From: Closterium sp. NIES-65
Lineage: Eukaryota; Streptophyta; Zygnematophyceae; Desmidiales; Closteriaceae
Reading direction: 5' to 3'
DNA length: 64,000 bases
NCBI GenBank assembly: GCA_948144175.1
Contig: CANXME010002189.1
Span: 1-64,000, forward strand
Part shown: positions 10,101 to 20,975 of the stretch, in pieces
Layout: each line of letters opens with the position of its first letter
Numbering within the stretch: position 1 is the stretch's first letter
The notes under the pieces: generated by a model
Database searches by the model: none
What the model saw: only the letters and a program-made list of their open reading frames with translations
Told to the model about the DNA's origin: nothing
Translations under genes and position numbers: made by a program

Positions 10101-13012
10101 ACGTGACGTCTTGGGAGGACAGAACACGTCGAGAGGTGGGGTGGTAGAACTGCCACCCGGGGGCGTCGGGGGGGAACCCCAGGAAGACGCAGGGAGCAGT
10201 GCGAGGGGACAGCTTGTCCGCAGACAAGTCGCGGACAAACGCCCGAGATCCCCAGACCCGGAACGCCGACGCATCGCCAACCTTCCCCGTCCACAGCAGC
10301 GCTGGGGAGGTCTCCGGCCTGGAGACCCTGGGGTGGAGGTTGATCTGATGCGCTGCGTACCTGACCGCAAACGGCCACAGAAAATGGGGGGCAGCCGCAT
10401 GCATCATGGACGTACGAGCGACGTCCATGACCATGCCAATGCGGCGCTCTTCAATCCCATTTTGCTGCGGGGAGTCCGGAAGCGTGAAGGTCTGGCGGAT
10501 GCCTCGCGCACGACAGTAGGCACGCAGAAGGCCAGAGGAGAACTCTCCGCCTCTGTCCGAGTGCAGACGCAACACAGGAAAGTCCGAGCCAAAGCTCTGC
10601 CTGAGCTGGAGACGAGCTGCGCGGATCCAGTCGATCAGCACCTCAGTGACATCACCCTTGCTGCGCAAGGGGAAGATTGTGGTGTAACGCGAGTAGTCGT
10701 CAACCACCAGCAGGAAGTAGCGCTCGTGACCGAGTCCACGGACGCGGGCAGGGCCCCACACGTCCATGTGAAGCGTCTGCAACGGACCCTCTGTCGGAGG
10801 AAACTGGGAGGAGTGAGGGGCAGCACGCTGGCGCCCCTCGACACAGGGGACACAGGCAGGGCCAGGGCCCTGAGGAAGGGGAGGTAGAGACCGGGGAAGA
10901 CCAGACACAAGAAGACGGGAGGCCATGCCTCTGAGCCGAAGCAGAGAGGGGTGGCCAAGACGGTGGTGCCAGAGGAGGGTCTCGTGAGACAGACGGCGAC
11001 ACGAACAGGGGGCAGACTCAGGACCAGACCTGGACGCTGCAGCAGACACCTGACCAGACGAAGGGACTCTACCAGACTCAGCACCTGGAGGAGAAGCAGT
11101 GGTCAGTGTGTACAGGCTCGACCCTGGCTGACGTGTAAACGTAGCCAGGTGACGACCCGTGCTAGCCTTCGTGCAGTGCGTCACTCGCTGACTAGCAGGG
11201 GTGAACTGGTGGACTCCCACATCCTGTAGGTCAGCACCACTCACCAAGTTCGTAGAGAACGAGGGGAGGTAGAGACCAGACAGGGTGCCAGAGGGAGCCG
11301 CCGGACACGGGAGGACCGTGGAGAAGCGAGCCAGGACAGGACCCCCAGAGGGGTCAGCCAGGGAAACCGCAACAGGCCGACTAAGCGGCGTAAGTGTGGT
11401 GCGGTCCCGAAAGAAAGAGCGAGACGCTCCAGAGTCAAGAGTGAAGGTGTGGGAGGCCGAAGCCGACGTAGTACCTGAGAGCGCAGACGCACTAGTACCT
11501 GAGAGAGCAGTCTCACGAGCACCTGAGAGCACAGACGCACTGGCACCTAGAGCAGAAGCCTCACCGGCACCTGGAGCAGCAGTACCAATGCCCGGGTCGG
11601 GCGGGAAACACCGGTAACAGTCACCTTCCTCACTAATGGTCACAGCATACATGGCAGCAAGGATAGCATCAAAATCAAGATCAAAGATAGCTACACCAGC
11701 CCTAGACAGCTCTCCCCAGCGGGGGATCTCCGCGGCCTCCGGGAACTGCTGACGCCAAGCGTCCGTCAGGCGGCCAAAGCAGCGCTGGGCGGAGTGGGCA
11801 CCCCCACACTGCTCTCCAGTGCGGTCGCCAGTGCGGAGAACGTAGGTGCAGGGACCAAAACCCCCACCGCGCTGACGCTGCGTGTACCACTCACGGAGCT
11901 GCTGAGGGGTGGGGACGTCGCGAGATCGCTGCTGCTGCTGCTGCTGCTGGCGCTGACCGCCACCAGTGCCGCTCCGCTGCGAAGCTCCACTCCGACCACC
12001 TCCACCTCCGCCACCCCCCGCCTCCGCCTCCACCGCCCCCGCCTCCACTGCCACCGCCGCCACCTCCGCCACCTCCGTTACCACCGCCACCGCCGCCGCC
12101 ACTCCCGCCTCCACTGCCGCCACTAGCACCCCCACCCCCGCTACCACCTCCACTGCCACCCCCACTCCCTCCGCCGCCTCCACCTCCACCGCCACCGCCC
12201 CCACTGGCCCCACCCGCTCCCTTGCCCCCCTTGCCCTTGCCAGAGCGGCGTCTCCCGCTAGGGGCAGACGCCGCACCGACCGACTCAAGACCAACGAGGT
12301 CGGCCGCAGCGGCAGAGGCGACAGAGGGCAGGAGAGGGGAAGGAGAACACCCCTCAAAGATGGGGGCGCGGGGGTCACCTCGAGAGGCTCCTACAGCAAC
12401 TATGCTCTTCTCTGCTGCAAGGAGGGCCTTCTCGAGGCTGTCGACTGTGAGGGTGGTGGGACAGACCGCGAGGAAGTGGTCCCGGACTACACGAAGGGAG
12501 TCAGGGAGGCGAGTGACTAAGAAGTAGAGAGTGATGTACATGGGGGGGGGGTTCTTGGCGCAGAAGTCAGCAGGAAGCGCAGCGCGGTAGCGAGTGTCAC
12601 TAGTGCGGAGGTGCGTGATGAGATCAGCGACAGTGGGAAAGGCGGCAAGGTCAGGGAAGAGGAAGGGGAGCATGAGGCGGCTCAGTGCAGCAGTGGCAGG
12701 GGAGGAGTAGCGCGCAACTACAGCGTCGTACAAGGTCTGAGCACTCTTGTACTGGCTAAAGTGCGCGCGCTCAGCTGTAGGCAGGTGGCGACGCACAGCA
12801 AGACGTGCAGCAGCATCGCGCGTGGCCCACTGAGAGCGAACAGTAGCGTCAGCATCAGCAGCAGGGGCAGGGACGGCGCCAGAGGTGAGGTCAAAGAGAG
12901 ACAGACCGTCGGCCCTGTCGCACTGTAAAAACAGCTGCAGGTCGTCGAGCCAGACCTCAAAGTCAATGGCTCGACCCTCAGCGTCAAAAGCGAGGACACT
13001 GGGTGTAGCCAT
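7161..13012 (-). pseudogene. Copia Gag-Pol polyprotein of element 2 (two frameshifts, 3'-truncated)
   Basis: The start is the ATG whose first base is 13012. Gag (UBN2-like retrotransposon gag) is followed by a long Gly-rich stretch in which the frame shifts (about 12000-12030). One frame then stays open to 8656: a zinc-knuckle-like CTYVL...QC...H...C motif, protease (LDSGAS), GAG-pre-integrase (WHHRLGHPS and CVPC), integrase (MDVWGP, HSDRGGEF, NGIEER) and a long Gly/Ala/Glu/Pro repeat linker. A one-base loss near 8680 shifts to the frame that carries reverse transcriptase (YVDD at 8045-8056) and RNase H. The last few residues of the open frame (to 7136) are read-through into element 1's LTR and are not native. 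It is much less damaged than element 1 and also non-functional as it stands. Confidence 0.93.
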
Positions 13013-13945
13013 GACGACGACAGTAGAGCAGTGCAAGCAGTAGGGGAAGGGTACGCAGTGACAGCAGTGCAGTGCTCACCGGGCAGGGCAGGTCGGGCGG
13101 CTCGGGAGGAAGGTCGCCTGGCGAAACGGCCGCTAGGCTGCTGGGCGGCTCGGCTCCCGGGCGGCTCGGCTGCTGTTGGGCGGCTCGGCTGCTGCTGGGG
13201 CGGCTCGGCGGCTGCTGGGCGGCTCAGCGGCTCCGGGCGGCGCGGCTGCTGCTGGGCGGCTCGGCGGCTCCGGGCGGCTCGGCTGCTGCTGGGCGGCTCG
13301 GCGGCTCTTGGGCGGCTCGGCTGCTCCGGGCGGCTCGGCTGCTGCAGGTGGGCGGCTCGGCTGCTGCAGTCGTGCGGCGCGAGAGCAAGGGGCGGCGGGG
13401 CCGTTAGTGCTGGGGCGGCGGGGCCGCGAGACCAGGGGCGGCGGGGCCGCGTAACAGGGGCGGCGGGGCCGGGAGCGCTGGGGCGGCGGGGCCACGAGAT
13501 CAGGGGCGGCGGGGCCGTGAGCGCTGGGGCGGCGGGGCCGCGTATCAGGGGCGGCGGGGCCAGGTGCTGGGGCGGCGGGGCCGCGTATCAGGGGCGGCGA
13601 GGCCAGGAGCGTTGGGGTGGCGGGGCCGCGAGATCAGGGACGGCGGGGGTCGCGAGTGCTTGGGCGGCGGGGCCGCGTATCAGGGGCGGCGGGGCCGGGA
13701 GCGCTCGGGCGGCGGGGCCGCGAGATCAGGGACGGCGGGGGCCGCGAGCGCTTGGGCGGCGGGGCCGCGAGAGAAGAGGCGGCGGGGCCGCGTTCACTGG
13801 GTGGCGGGGCCGCGAGGGTAAGGCCGGCCGCTAGGGCGGCTCGGGGAAGGAGTGGCCCGAGGCGCGACTCGGGATGAGTGCGCTTCGGGCAGGAAAAAAA
13901 AAATTCGAGTCGTGGGCCCTAGGCACAGTTCCCACAGGGGAACCT
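13013..13945 (-). repeat. GC-rich repetitive leader of copia element 2
   Basis: Two repeat families fill the space between primer-binding site and gag. Next to gag (about 13080-13370) they are variants of GGGCGGCTCGGCTGCTGCT. Next to the LTR (about 13380-13830) they are variants of GGGGCGGCGGGGCCGCGAG, about 24-30 bp apart. Long open frames across it encode only Arg/Gly/Ala-rich low complexity. A poly-A run of ten lies at 13893-13902 on the plus strand. Confidence 0.75.
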
Positions 13946-13956
13946 GCTCTATACCA
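13946..13956 (-). other. Primer-binding site of copia element 2
   Basis: On the minus strand the 11 bases directly after the LTR read TGGTATAGAGC. This resembles the initiator-methionine tRNA primer site usual in plant copia elements (TGGTATCAGAGC) with one base missing. Its position immediately next to the CA end of the LTR supports the call. Confidence 0.8.
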
Positions 13957-14088
13957 TGTGGAAAACTGAACGAGAATGAATGAACTATGAATGAAGTGAG
14001 TACAAATATGAAACCCTAATTGGGTTGTACCCCCTATGGGATATCCCACTATAGCCTACACAAATAAGTAAGCTATAATGTTCTGACA
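13957..14088 (-). repeat. 5' LTR of copia element 2 (132 bp)
   Basis: Read on the minus strand it starts TGTCAGAACATTATAGC and ends TTTTCCACA next to the primer-binding site. It is the inverted counterpart of the LTR at 7023-7160, and carries the same central block around CCCATAGGGGGTACAACCC. Because the two visible LTRs come from different elements, their divergence does not date either insertion. Confidence 0.9.
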
Positions 14089-16305
14089 TCGTATCCGTTT
14101 CCAAATGGATATATTTTTTTCTTATGCGTTTCCGATCGGGTATGTGATATGTATCACCCATAATATATTATGTTTTGTTACGTACTTACGATTTGATACG
14201 CCCAAACATAATTCCAGAAGAAGGCAACGCGCACGTTGTAGTAGACGGCGGTCATAACCCTCAATACAGAAAATGAGCAAAAAACTGGTTTGTTTTTAGT
14301 AATTTTAGTTTACTCATGGTTCGGATTGTTCGCCGAGTCGTTTGGTCAGCTCTGGGTTGAAATCCTACGGTCGAGATTTTCCGGCCCTACTTAGATCACC
14401 CCTCTGGCACTGTTTGGCCCTAATATGATCTTTTCCCGAATTCATATTGATAGTTACGCTGAAGTAGTTTCGAGAGTGCGGAGATGTGCGGCACAGATTA
14501 GATTTCCTTTTTGATATAGAAGTGAAACGACGCAGTTCGGCAGCCACGGAAGAAGTACGTAAATTTTTGTTTCTCTCATCTTCTATGAAGCTTTTATTCG
14601 CATTATCGAGGGCTGTACAGTGCGGGTTGTAGGGTTAACATTTCGGAGATCGAAGCGCAGGTGTTTATCAGCAGCGACGTGATCACTTCCAAAATCTGAT
14701 TCCGCGCCGTCTTCTGTCATTATTCTCCCCCCTTGGCGGAAAGCTTCCGCCCTAGTGAGACAGTAGAAGTCTCACAAAACAAGAACCAACTTTTCGATTC
14801 CACCTGGGTTCACTGTTCACGGGACAGCATTGCACCCTACGAAGGAAAGTGCTACTCCATAAAAATATATTTTTTTTTTTCCTTCTCGGCGAACCCTTTT
14901 GTTGCCGCTACAGTGCAAAGGATGAAGCGAATTTGAGGCCAAATGTGCCTCTCTCCTGCGGCGATTTTTCATACCTCCCCCCTCCATCCTCCGCCAGCTC
15001 GCAGATGGCGCAGGTTATCCGCAATTCGCGGAATACAGGGTAACGAATGTTGACCTTGGGTTGACGCCCGCCTTACCTTCCACACATCTTCCCAACATTT
15101 TTTCCCCCTGGCTGCCGAACTGGACCGCATTCAGAGTTACGCTAAAGTAGCTTTGACATCTTGAGATGTGCGGCACAGATTCGTCGTCAAATTTCCCCGA
15201 TGTGTCCCGAGCCGGAAAGCAGCTTCAGTGCAGGTTTGCCAGGGGTAGGTCTGTTCAAACCAATTGACGGTACACTTCACAGAGCTCCTTCAAACCTGCT
15301 TTGCCGTAAGTTTGAAAAGGGTGTTTAGTTTTATTGGTAGGCCTAATGTAGCTTTCTTTCTTTTGAGGTACTTTTATCCCAACTTGCGCACACTTTCTGC
15401 TTATCCACTTCTGAGGTGGAAGAGTTTTTGTGCTAAAACAGAATTCGGCTTCTCCGTACATCACGCAAGCACTGTTTTCATCGGCTGTCTTCTGCCAGCA
15501 AGCACAAAACTAAACTCTCTCGGATGGCAAGCTTTCAAGGGCATCACCCCTAAACACCACGCGACAAGGTGTTTAGGGTTGATGCCCTTCATTAACATGC
15601 CAGCCAAGAGGGATTTAGTGTTGGCATCAACCCTAAAAACTTAGTCGCAAGGTGTTTCGGGTTGATGCCCCTTATCATTTGCCAGCCGAGAGGGATTTAG
15701 TTTAGTCCGGATAAAAAAACAAAACATTGTCGCGCACCTTTTGCCTGAGTAGCAACAGAGACGGCTTCCGAGGTGACACGTGGTTAAAGTCTTCTGTGTG
15801 GGCCGTGATGCCTAGGAAACTGTGTGCAGGTAGTGACGAAGGTACCTACAAAGCGCAGGTTCGAAAGTCTTTCTTCCGCAGTAACTAAAAACCTGTTTGA
15901 AAAGTTCGATTTTTTGGGATGATGGCATGTTGTTGCCAGGCTGGCATGTCCTGCGCGACATGGGACTCAACGGCTCCGCACCACTGGGTCACAGGGGCTG
16001 TCACTCGCCCAGAAAGCTAGACTCGGAGAGTCGCCCAGGTCATGCCAGTCGCCAGAGGCCGCCGGGCGACTGGCAGTCGACGGCGATGGCGAAAAATCGT
16101 GGGATATATTCCACGCTCAGCCTGACTGAGTTCCTAGGAGAGCCTTCCGTCCAACCTCCGAGGAGCCTCCAAGTACTGCTAGCAGCAGCACGGCAGGGCC
16201 CAAGCCATAGCCTCCTTCCTGAGGAAGCGCCGGTACCGTGCCTCCTGCTGTTTGGCCCCTCTTGTCGCAGATTGTGCAGCCGCCTTACTGGCTTCTGCTC
16301 TTACA
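14089..16305. other. Intergenic region without a recognisable gene
   Basis: About 2.2 kb, AT-richer than its surroundings, between the copia pair and the acyl reductase. Open frames are short and match no family I recognise. It holds the ~50-bp repeat cluster at 15508-15705. It also holds a perfect 10-bp inverted repeat (GCCAGTCGCC at 16044-16053 and GGCGACTGGC at 16065-16074) in what is probably the promoter or 5' UTR of the downstream gene. I see no RNA gene. Confidence 0.6.
15508..15705. repeat. Three copies of a ~50-bp unit, one inverted
   Basis: Copies at about 15568-15624 and 15650-15705 are direct repeats (both start with GGTGTTT-GGGTTGATGCCC-type sequence and end GAGGGATTTAGT). A third copy at about 15508-15558 is inverted, so 15539-15558 pairs with 15568-15587 (19 of 20 bases) around a 9-base loop. 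This could be a small foldback element or a locally amplified hairpin. No coding content. Confidence 0.75.
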
Positions 16306-19300
16306 ATGGCGTCTACCACCCTCGCTCCTGCTGCGCCTGCTTCTGCTGCTGCGGCTGCGGCTGCTGCCACAACCGCTGGGGCGACTGCGATGATGATCCA
16401 GCAAGGCGAGCCTTCTGGAGCAAGAAAGCTCTCGGGCTACCTCCGAAAGGTGGGGGGGAATCCAAGCTGGTCTGGGAAATACCAGGGGCCACGTGTTCAG
16501 TCCTCGCCAGTGTATTCTCTAGTAACAGGGCCTGATTCTTCGCCACTTCGCGGACTTGAATGTCGCGCGCGCACCAAGAGCTTCGATAGAGATAGCACTG
16601 CTGCTACTGCTGCTGCTGCCACATCCGCGGGGGCTACTGCGGTGCTCGAGCAGGAGGTGCTTTTTGAGACGTCCCAAAAGGTGCTCCAGCAGCAGGACGT
16701 GCCGCGGCAGCAGCAGCAGGAGGAGGGGCGGGCGTGCGGGGTGGGCATCCTGCCGTTCCTAGAGGGAAAGCACGTGCTCATCACGGGCGCGACGGGCTTC
16801 ATTGGGAAAGGTGCGGCTTCTGGTGGTCACGGTGTGGTCACGGGCTTCATTGGGGTGCTTGCTCGTGGTAGGTGTCCACACGGCGATACTCCGTTTTGGT
16901 CCTTGGAACCTCTTTTCTCTTTCCCCCCCTTCTCTCCCCACGTCTTCTCGGCCTTTCCCCCGACAGTATTGGGGGGTAATTTTGAGAATTCTCTAACATA
17001 CGTCCTCTCTCTTTCCCCCCCTTCTCTCCCCACGTCTTCCCTTCCCCACGTCTTCCCTTCCCCCCGGCAGTGTTGGTGGAGAAGATACTGCGCGAGCAGC
17101 CGCGCGTGGGGCAGCTGTATCTTCTCATCCAACCCACAGCCCGCGCCACCGCAGCGCATCGCCTCACGCAACAGGTGCGTGCGCTGCTTGCTGCTTGCCG
17201 TGCTCTCAGGTTGGTTGCTGTTCCCGCCTTGCTGTTCCCTACCCCCGCGCCCCCACAACTAGAGCCCATTCCCTCGCCCCTGTTTCCCGCATCTGCGGCG
17301 GCAGCACACAACATATCCCTCCCTCTCCTCCTGCATTCCCCCTACCCAGGTCGTCCCGTCGCCCGTGTTCTCGCTGCTGCGCGAGCGGCATGGGGAGGGG
17401 TACGGGGCGTTCATGGCGGGCAAGCTGACGGCCGTGCAGGGCAACGTGGGGGAGGACGGGCTGGGACTGGCTGCCCACGCCGCTGCTGCTCTGCATGACT
17501 CGGTCGATCTGATCTTCAACTTCGCCGCCACCGTTGACTTTGAAGCCGAGTATGTATGTGCCGCGCATATGCATGTGCATCTGCATCCCATTCAATGGAA
17601 GCTCGTTTCAAGGCTGCGCGTTGAATACAGCCTTGATTCTGCATGTTGACAGCTGCGCGTGTAACCAGATGACTGCTGCGTCGACTCGACCCAAAAGCTT
17701 GTTAGAAGGCCATTGACTTGTCAGTGAGCGCGCGATCTCTGATGGGTTGGGTGATGAGCTGCTATCATCCGGAAAATGTATGTTGATCATCCAAACCATG
17801 TGTTGCATCACGTCGCGTCAGGAGTGTCGCATCCCAATGCCCTGTAAATTTGCTGTCCTCTTGAACCTGCCACGTGTCCTGTTCGACCTGCCACGTGTCC
17901 TGTTCAACCTGCCACGTGTCCTTCTGCGTGTCAGGTATGACGTGGCACTCAATATCAACACCATGGGCCCGCGGCGGGTGCTAGCCTTCGCCAAGAAGTG
18001 CCGGAGGCTTCAATTGCTGGTGCACGTGTCCACTGGTGAGCCGCATTTGCATTCGCATCTGCATCTCCGACCGGCTCACATGTACCTCTCTGGCTCGCAT
18101 GTGCATCTCTGACTGAATCGGTGTCATGCAGTGTCAGTGTGTATGTCACTGTAACATTGTTGCACACTGCCACAAGTACCGCCCGCCCTCTCTCTCCTCT
18201 CCCTCTCGCCCTCCTCCTTTAATTCCCCTCGCAGCCTATGTGAACGGGCAGCGCGAGGGGAGATGCATGGAGCGCCCCTTCTCTCCGGGCGACAGCATTG
18301 CTGCTGAGATGCTCGCCTGCTCTCCCACCCCCTCCGCCACCACTGCTGTCGCTGCTGCTGCTGCTGCTGTTGCTGCTACTTCCCCTGCTGCTGCTGCTGC
18401 TGCTTCTTCTGCTGCAGCTGCTGATTTTGCTGCTGCTGCTGCTGCTGCTGCTACGGCTGCCACCACTGCTGCTGCCGCTGCTGCCACGTCCCCTGCGGCG
18501 ACCTCGCAAGTCCCTGTGCTGGACCTGGATGAGGAGGTCGCACTGGCGTTGAGGGAGCGAGCGGCGGTGGAGGCAGGGGCCAAGGCGAGAGGGGCGAGTG
18601 CAGAGGAAGTGGCAGCGGCGGTGGAGGCGCACATGTCCGCCCTGGGTGCCGACAGGTGGGTGGGGGTGTGTGCGCTTTTGAGAATTCTCATAAGTGACTT
18701 ACAGTGAGGGAAGTGTTGGGTGCGCCTGGTCCTTGCACACTTTCACTTCCCTTCCATTCTCGTCCCTGTTCCATACCGTGCTGCTCCATCTCTCTCCTCA
18801 CCTTCCGGCTCTTACTTGCACCTCTTTCCCCTTCTCCGCCTGCTTTCGTCCCTGCTTTTCCTCCTCTGCTCCCCCCTCCCCCTACCCCAGGGCGCGTACC
18901 TTTGGGTGGCAGGACGCGTACACGCTGTGCAAGGCAATGGGGGAGATGGCGCTGGTGGAGCAGCAAGAGGGGGCGGAAGGGGAGGGGGAGGTGGGGGGGA
19001 AGGCTGGGGGAGAAGCGCGTGTGCCGGTGGTGGTGGTGCGGCCCAGCATAGTGGAGAGTGCACTACACGAGCCCATGCCTGGATGGATCGAAGGCTTTCG
19101 GTGAGTGAGGGTGCCATGCCACGAGCCCATGACACGAGCCCATGCCACGAGCCCATGCCACGAGCCCATGCCATGCCACCACATTGTGTGTCAGTCCTCA
19201 CCTCGCGCTGTCTGCTCGCTTGCGTCAGGCACATCCCCCAAGCATTCCGTTGTACCTTTCCCCCTCACTCACTCTGGTCCTTTCCTTGGCACCGGCCCTT

Positions 19301-20975
19301 CTCACTTGTGCCTTTTGTGTTGGTGTTGTGCAATCATTTATGTGCCTTTTGAGGTGCCTCACAAGTCTTGTGCAAGCACCAGTGTGTGTGCCACATGCCA
19401 TTGTCTCTCATGGCAAGCAGCAAGCTTTTCACTTGAAACACTCCCACTTGTCTTCTCCCTTCCGTTGCGCCTCCCCGTCTCACGCTCTTATCACACTCCT
19501 CCCAATCTTCACACTCTCGTCTGTTGCGTGGTGCCAATCACAACCGGCCCACAATACCAGGGTGGCGGATCCAGTGCTGATGGCGTTTGCCAAGGGGGAG
19601 ATAATGGGCTTCCACGCTCCGCCACACGGCATCTGCGACATTGTCAGTCACACCACCGCCTTGCCTCGCCTCGCCTCCTCCCTTCCACCGCCTCGCCTCG
19701 CCTCCTCCCTTCCACCTCCTCGCTCGTCCCTCCCCGTGGCTTATTGCATTCTTAACAAATCTTGTTGCCATTTCTTACCTTTTCCCCTTCTTATCCCCCC
19801 TTTCTTCTCCTTCCCCCTCCCCCTCCCCCGCAACACCTTCCCCCGTCCCCCTCCTCCTGGCCCCCTCTTTTAGATCTGTTGCATTGTTAGCCCGTCTTAC
19901 ACTTCCTCTTCCCCTCTTGATTCTCTATATTCTGTCTGATCTGCCTATGAACCACATGCCACATGTGTGGGCAGCAGCAAGCAAACCCTCTCTACTGCTG
20001 CTTTCTGTTTGTCCCGACCCGACTGTTTCCCACATTCAGATTCCAGTGGACCTACTAGCCAACGCTATCCTTGCCATTGCTGCCAGCAATGCAAAGCCAC
20101 CACGGAGTGCCATTCGACCCACTTCCAAGCACCATCTGCCCCCTGTCTACCATGTGACGTCTTCGGATGCTAACCCGCTGTGCTTCAACGAACTGTTTGC
20201 TGCCACCACCAAGCATTTTGCTGCCAATCCCATGAAGCGGAAGGATGGGACTGCAATCTCTGTGTCCCGTATGATAGCCTTTCCATGGCCGGTGCTCTTC
20301 ATGGCTGCTATTTGGTTTCAGTATGAACTGCCCAGGCTTGTGAGTAACGTCTCCTCTTGCCCATCCTTGGTTTTTTTTGTATTGGCCCTTTTTTCCCCTC
20401 CTCACCTCACTCAATCTTCCTACCTTTGCACAATTGTGTTGCAGTTGGTGACACTTGACCCTAGAAATGGACCAGCACAGAAGCAGCGACAGGCTGCAAA
20501 ACTGACCAAGAGGCACAATCAATACAGGCGCTTAGCTAAGCTGTACATGCCTTACTGCTTCGGGAAGGCACTGTAAGTTATAATCCTTGTTACAGCACAA
20601 TCAATCCCCGCATGCACAATCACAGTATTTGTCGATCTCGTGTTTTGCCTCTTTGCAAGTCTGTGTTTCTCTTGGCCAACCGTTGCCTCTGCATGCAGAT
20701 TTGGCTCCAGCACATGGAAAACCTGTTCTCTTTTGAGTCGACTCAAAAGCACGCATGCACAATCAATCACAGCATTTGCTGACCTCATGTGTTGCCTTGC
20801 CTCTGCATGCAGGTTTGACTCCAGCAACATGGAACACCTGTTCTCTGCAATGTCACCTGAAGAGCAGCACAGGTTCAATTTCAACGTTCGTAACATCAAC
20901 TGGAACCACTACCTGTGCCATGTTCACTTCCCTGGCTTGCGCAAGTTCGTTCTGAAGGAAAAGGCCCTTAAATAA
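16306..20975 (+). CDS. FAR: Fatty acyl-CoA/acyl-ACP reductase, MS2/CER4 (FAR) family, 10 exons
   Basis: The enzyme reduces activated fatty acids to primary alcohols with NADPH. Exons by protein continuity and GT-AG sites: 16306-16810, 17071-17174, 17350-17549, 17935-18035, 18235-18655, 18891-19100, 19561-19642, 20040-20339, 20445-20572, 20813-20975. They sum to 2214 nt, 737 residues, in frame. Exon 1 encodes an Ala/Ser/Arg-rich leader of about 150 residues (MS2-type plastid targeting is likely) and then the Rossmann motif TGATGFIGK. Exon 6 has the YTLCK catalytic YxxxK motif and VRPSIVES. Exons 8-10 are the FAR C-terminal domain. Exon 5 carries a long poly-Ala insertion from CTG/GCT repeats. 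The start is the first ATG of the open frame; an upstream exon cannot be excluded. Introns contain duplicated exon edges and palindromes. Confidence 0.92.
16660..16680. repeat. Palindrome-family member inside FAR exon 1
   Basis: CTTTTTGAGACGTCCCAAAAG with one arm mismatch. It is read in frame within the coding leader as LFETSQK and flanked by related GGTGCTC-AGCAG segments (16641-16656 and 16680-16696). This is the only member found in a coding exon. Confidence 0.7.
16909..17080. repeat. Duplicated intron 1 end plus exon 2 start with an AATT-core palindrome
   Basis: Two copies of a CT-rich intron end, acceptor and exon 2 start (about 16909-16976 ending CAGTATTGG, and 17004-17080 ending CAGTGTTGG) are separated by TTTTGAGAATTCTCTAA at 16980-16996. 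The second copy leads into real exon 2. Confidence 0.82.
17863..17922 (+). repeat. 21-bp tandem repeat, three copies, just upstream of FAR exon 4
   Basis: Three copies of a unit containing CCTGCCACGTGTCCTGTTC sit in intron 3 and end 12 bases before the acceptor at 17934. Each copy contains the palindrome CACGTG. The same hexamer is amplified in ABC1K intron 10. Confidence 0.85.
18343..18488 (+). repeat. Coding CTG/GCT trinucleotide expansion in FAR exon 5
   Basis: Inside exon 5 an interrupted run of GCT/GCC/GCA codons encodes a poly-Ala tract of about 50 residues with occasional Thr, Ser, Pro and Val. It lies between a conserved YVNGQREG block and the [15 protein letters not shown] helix. 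Enzymes of this family normally have a short loop here. It probably forms a disordered or helical insertion. Whether it is retained in mature mRNA needs RNA evidence. Confidence 0.8.
18675..18694. repeat. AATT-core palindrome in FAR intron 5
   Basis: CTTTTGAGAATTCTCATAAG, 20 bp, 20 bases after the exon 5 donor. No clear flanking duplication is visible at this site. Confidence 0.7.
19113..19172 (+). repeat. Intronic repeat copied from FAR exon 6
   Basis: Four to five copies of a ~14-bp unit (CACGAGCCCATGC) start 13 bases after the exon 6 donor. The same words occur once inside exon 6 (19066-19079, coding HEPMP), so the repeat appears to have been seeded by exon sequence. Confidence 0.75.
19346..19365. 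repeat. GGTGCC-core palindrome in FAR intron 6
   Basis: CTTTTGAGGTGCCTCACAAG, 20 bp. Flanks share only TTGTGCAA on the two sides, so any duplication is short or decayed. Confidence 0.65.
20610..20847 (+). repeat. Duplicated intron end plus exon 10 start, separated by a palindrome
   Basis: Bases 20610-20730 and 20752-20847 are diverged copies of the same segment: intron sequence with GCATGCACAATCA, the acceptor GCATGCAG and the first ~35 bases of exon 10. Between them lies the perfect 20-bp palindrome CTTTTGAGTCGACTCAAAAG at 20730-20749. The second copy continues into the conserved C-terminus and is the real exon; the first is a ghost exon. Confidence 0.85.

Larger units (their letters stand above)
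7161..14088 (-). mobile_element. Ty1/copia LTR retrotransposon, element 2, interrupted at its 3' end
   Basis: Read on the minus strand, this element has a 5' LTR (14088-13957), a tRNA-Met-type primer-binding site, a GC-rich leader, and gag-pol from 13012 to 7161. The coding sequence ends inside the RNase H C-terminal region, in the codons for a conserved DVFTK stretch, exactly where element 1's LTR ends. Its missing 3' end and 3' LTR should therefore lie left of element 1. At protein level it is very close to element 1, so both belong to one recently active family. Flanking bases right of the 5' LTR are TCGTA from 14089. Confidence 0.95.

Noticed and set aside
13031..13877. Gly/Arg-rich frames in the copia leader
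   Set aside because: GC-rich non-coding repeats open in several frames at once; no family similarity and no counterpart protein in element 1.
15539..15600. TTTAGGG/CCCTAAA words suggesting interstitial telomeric repeat
   Set aside because: Only single occurrences inside the ~50-bp repeat units; no tandem heptamers.
16252..16305. Upstream in-frame extension of FAR exon 1
   Set aside because: The frame continues upstream but its first codon would be TTG; the first ATG is at 16306, so I used that.
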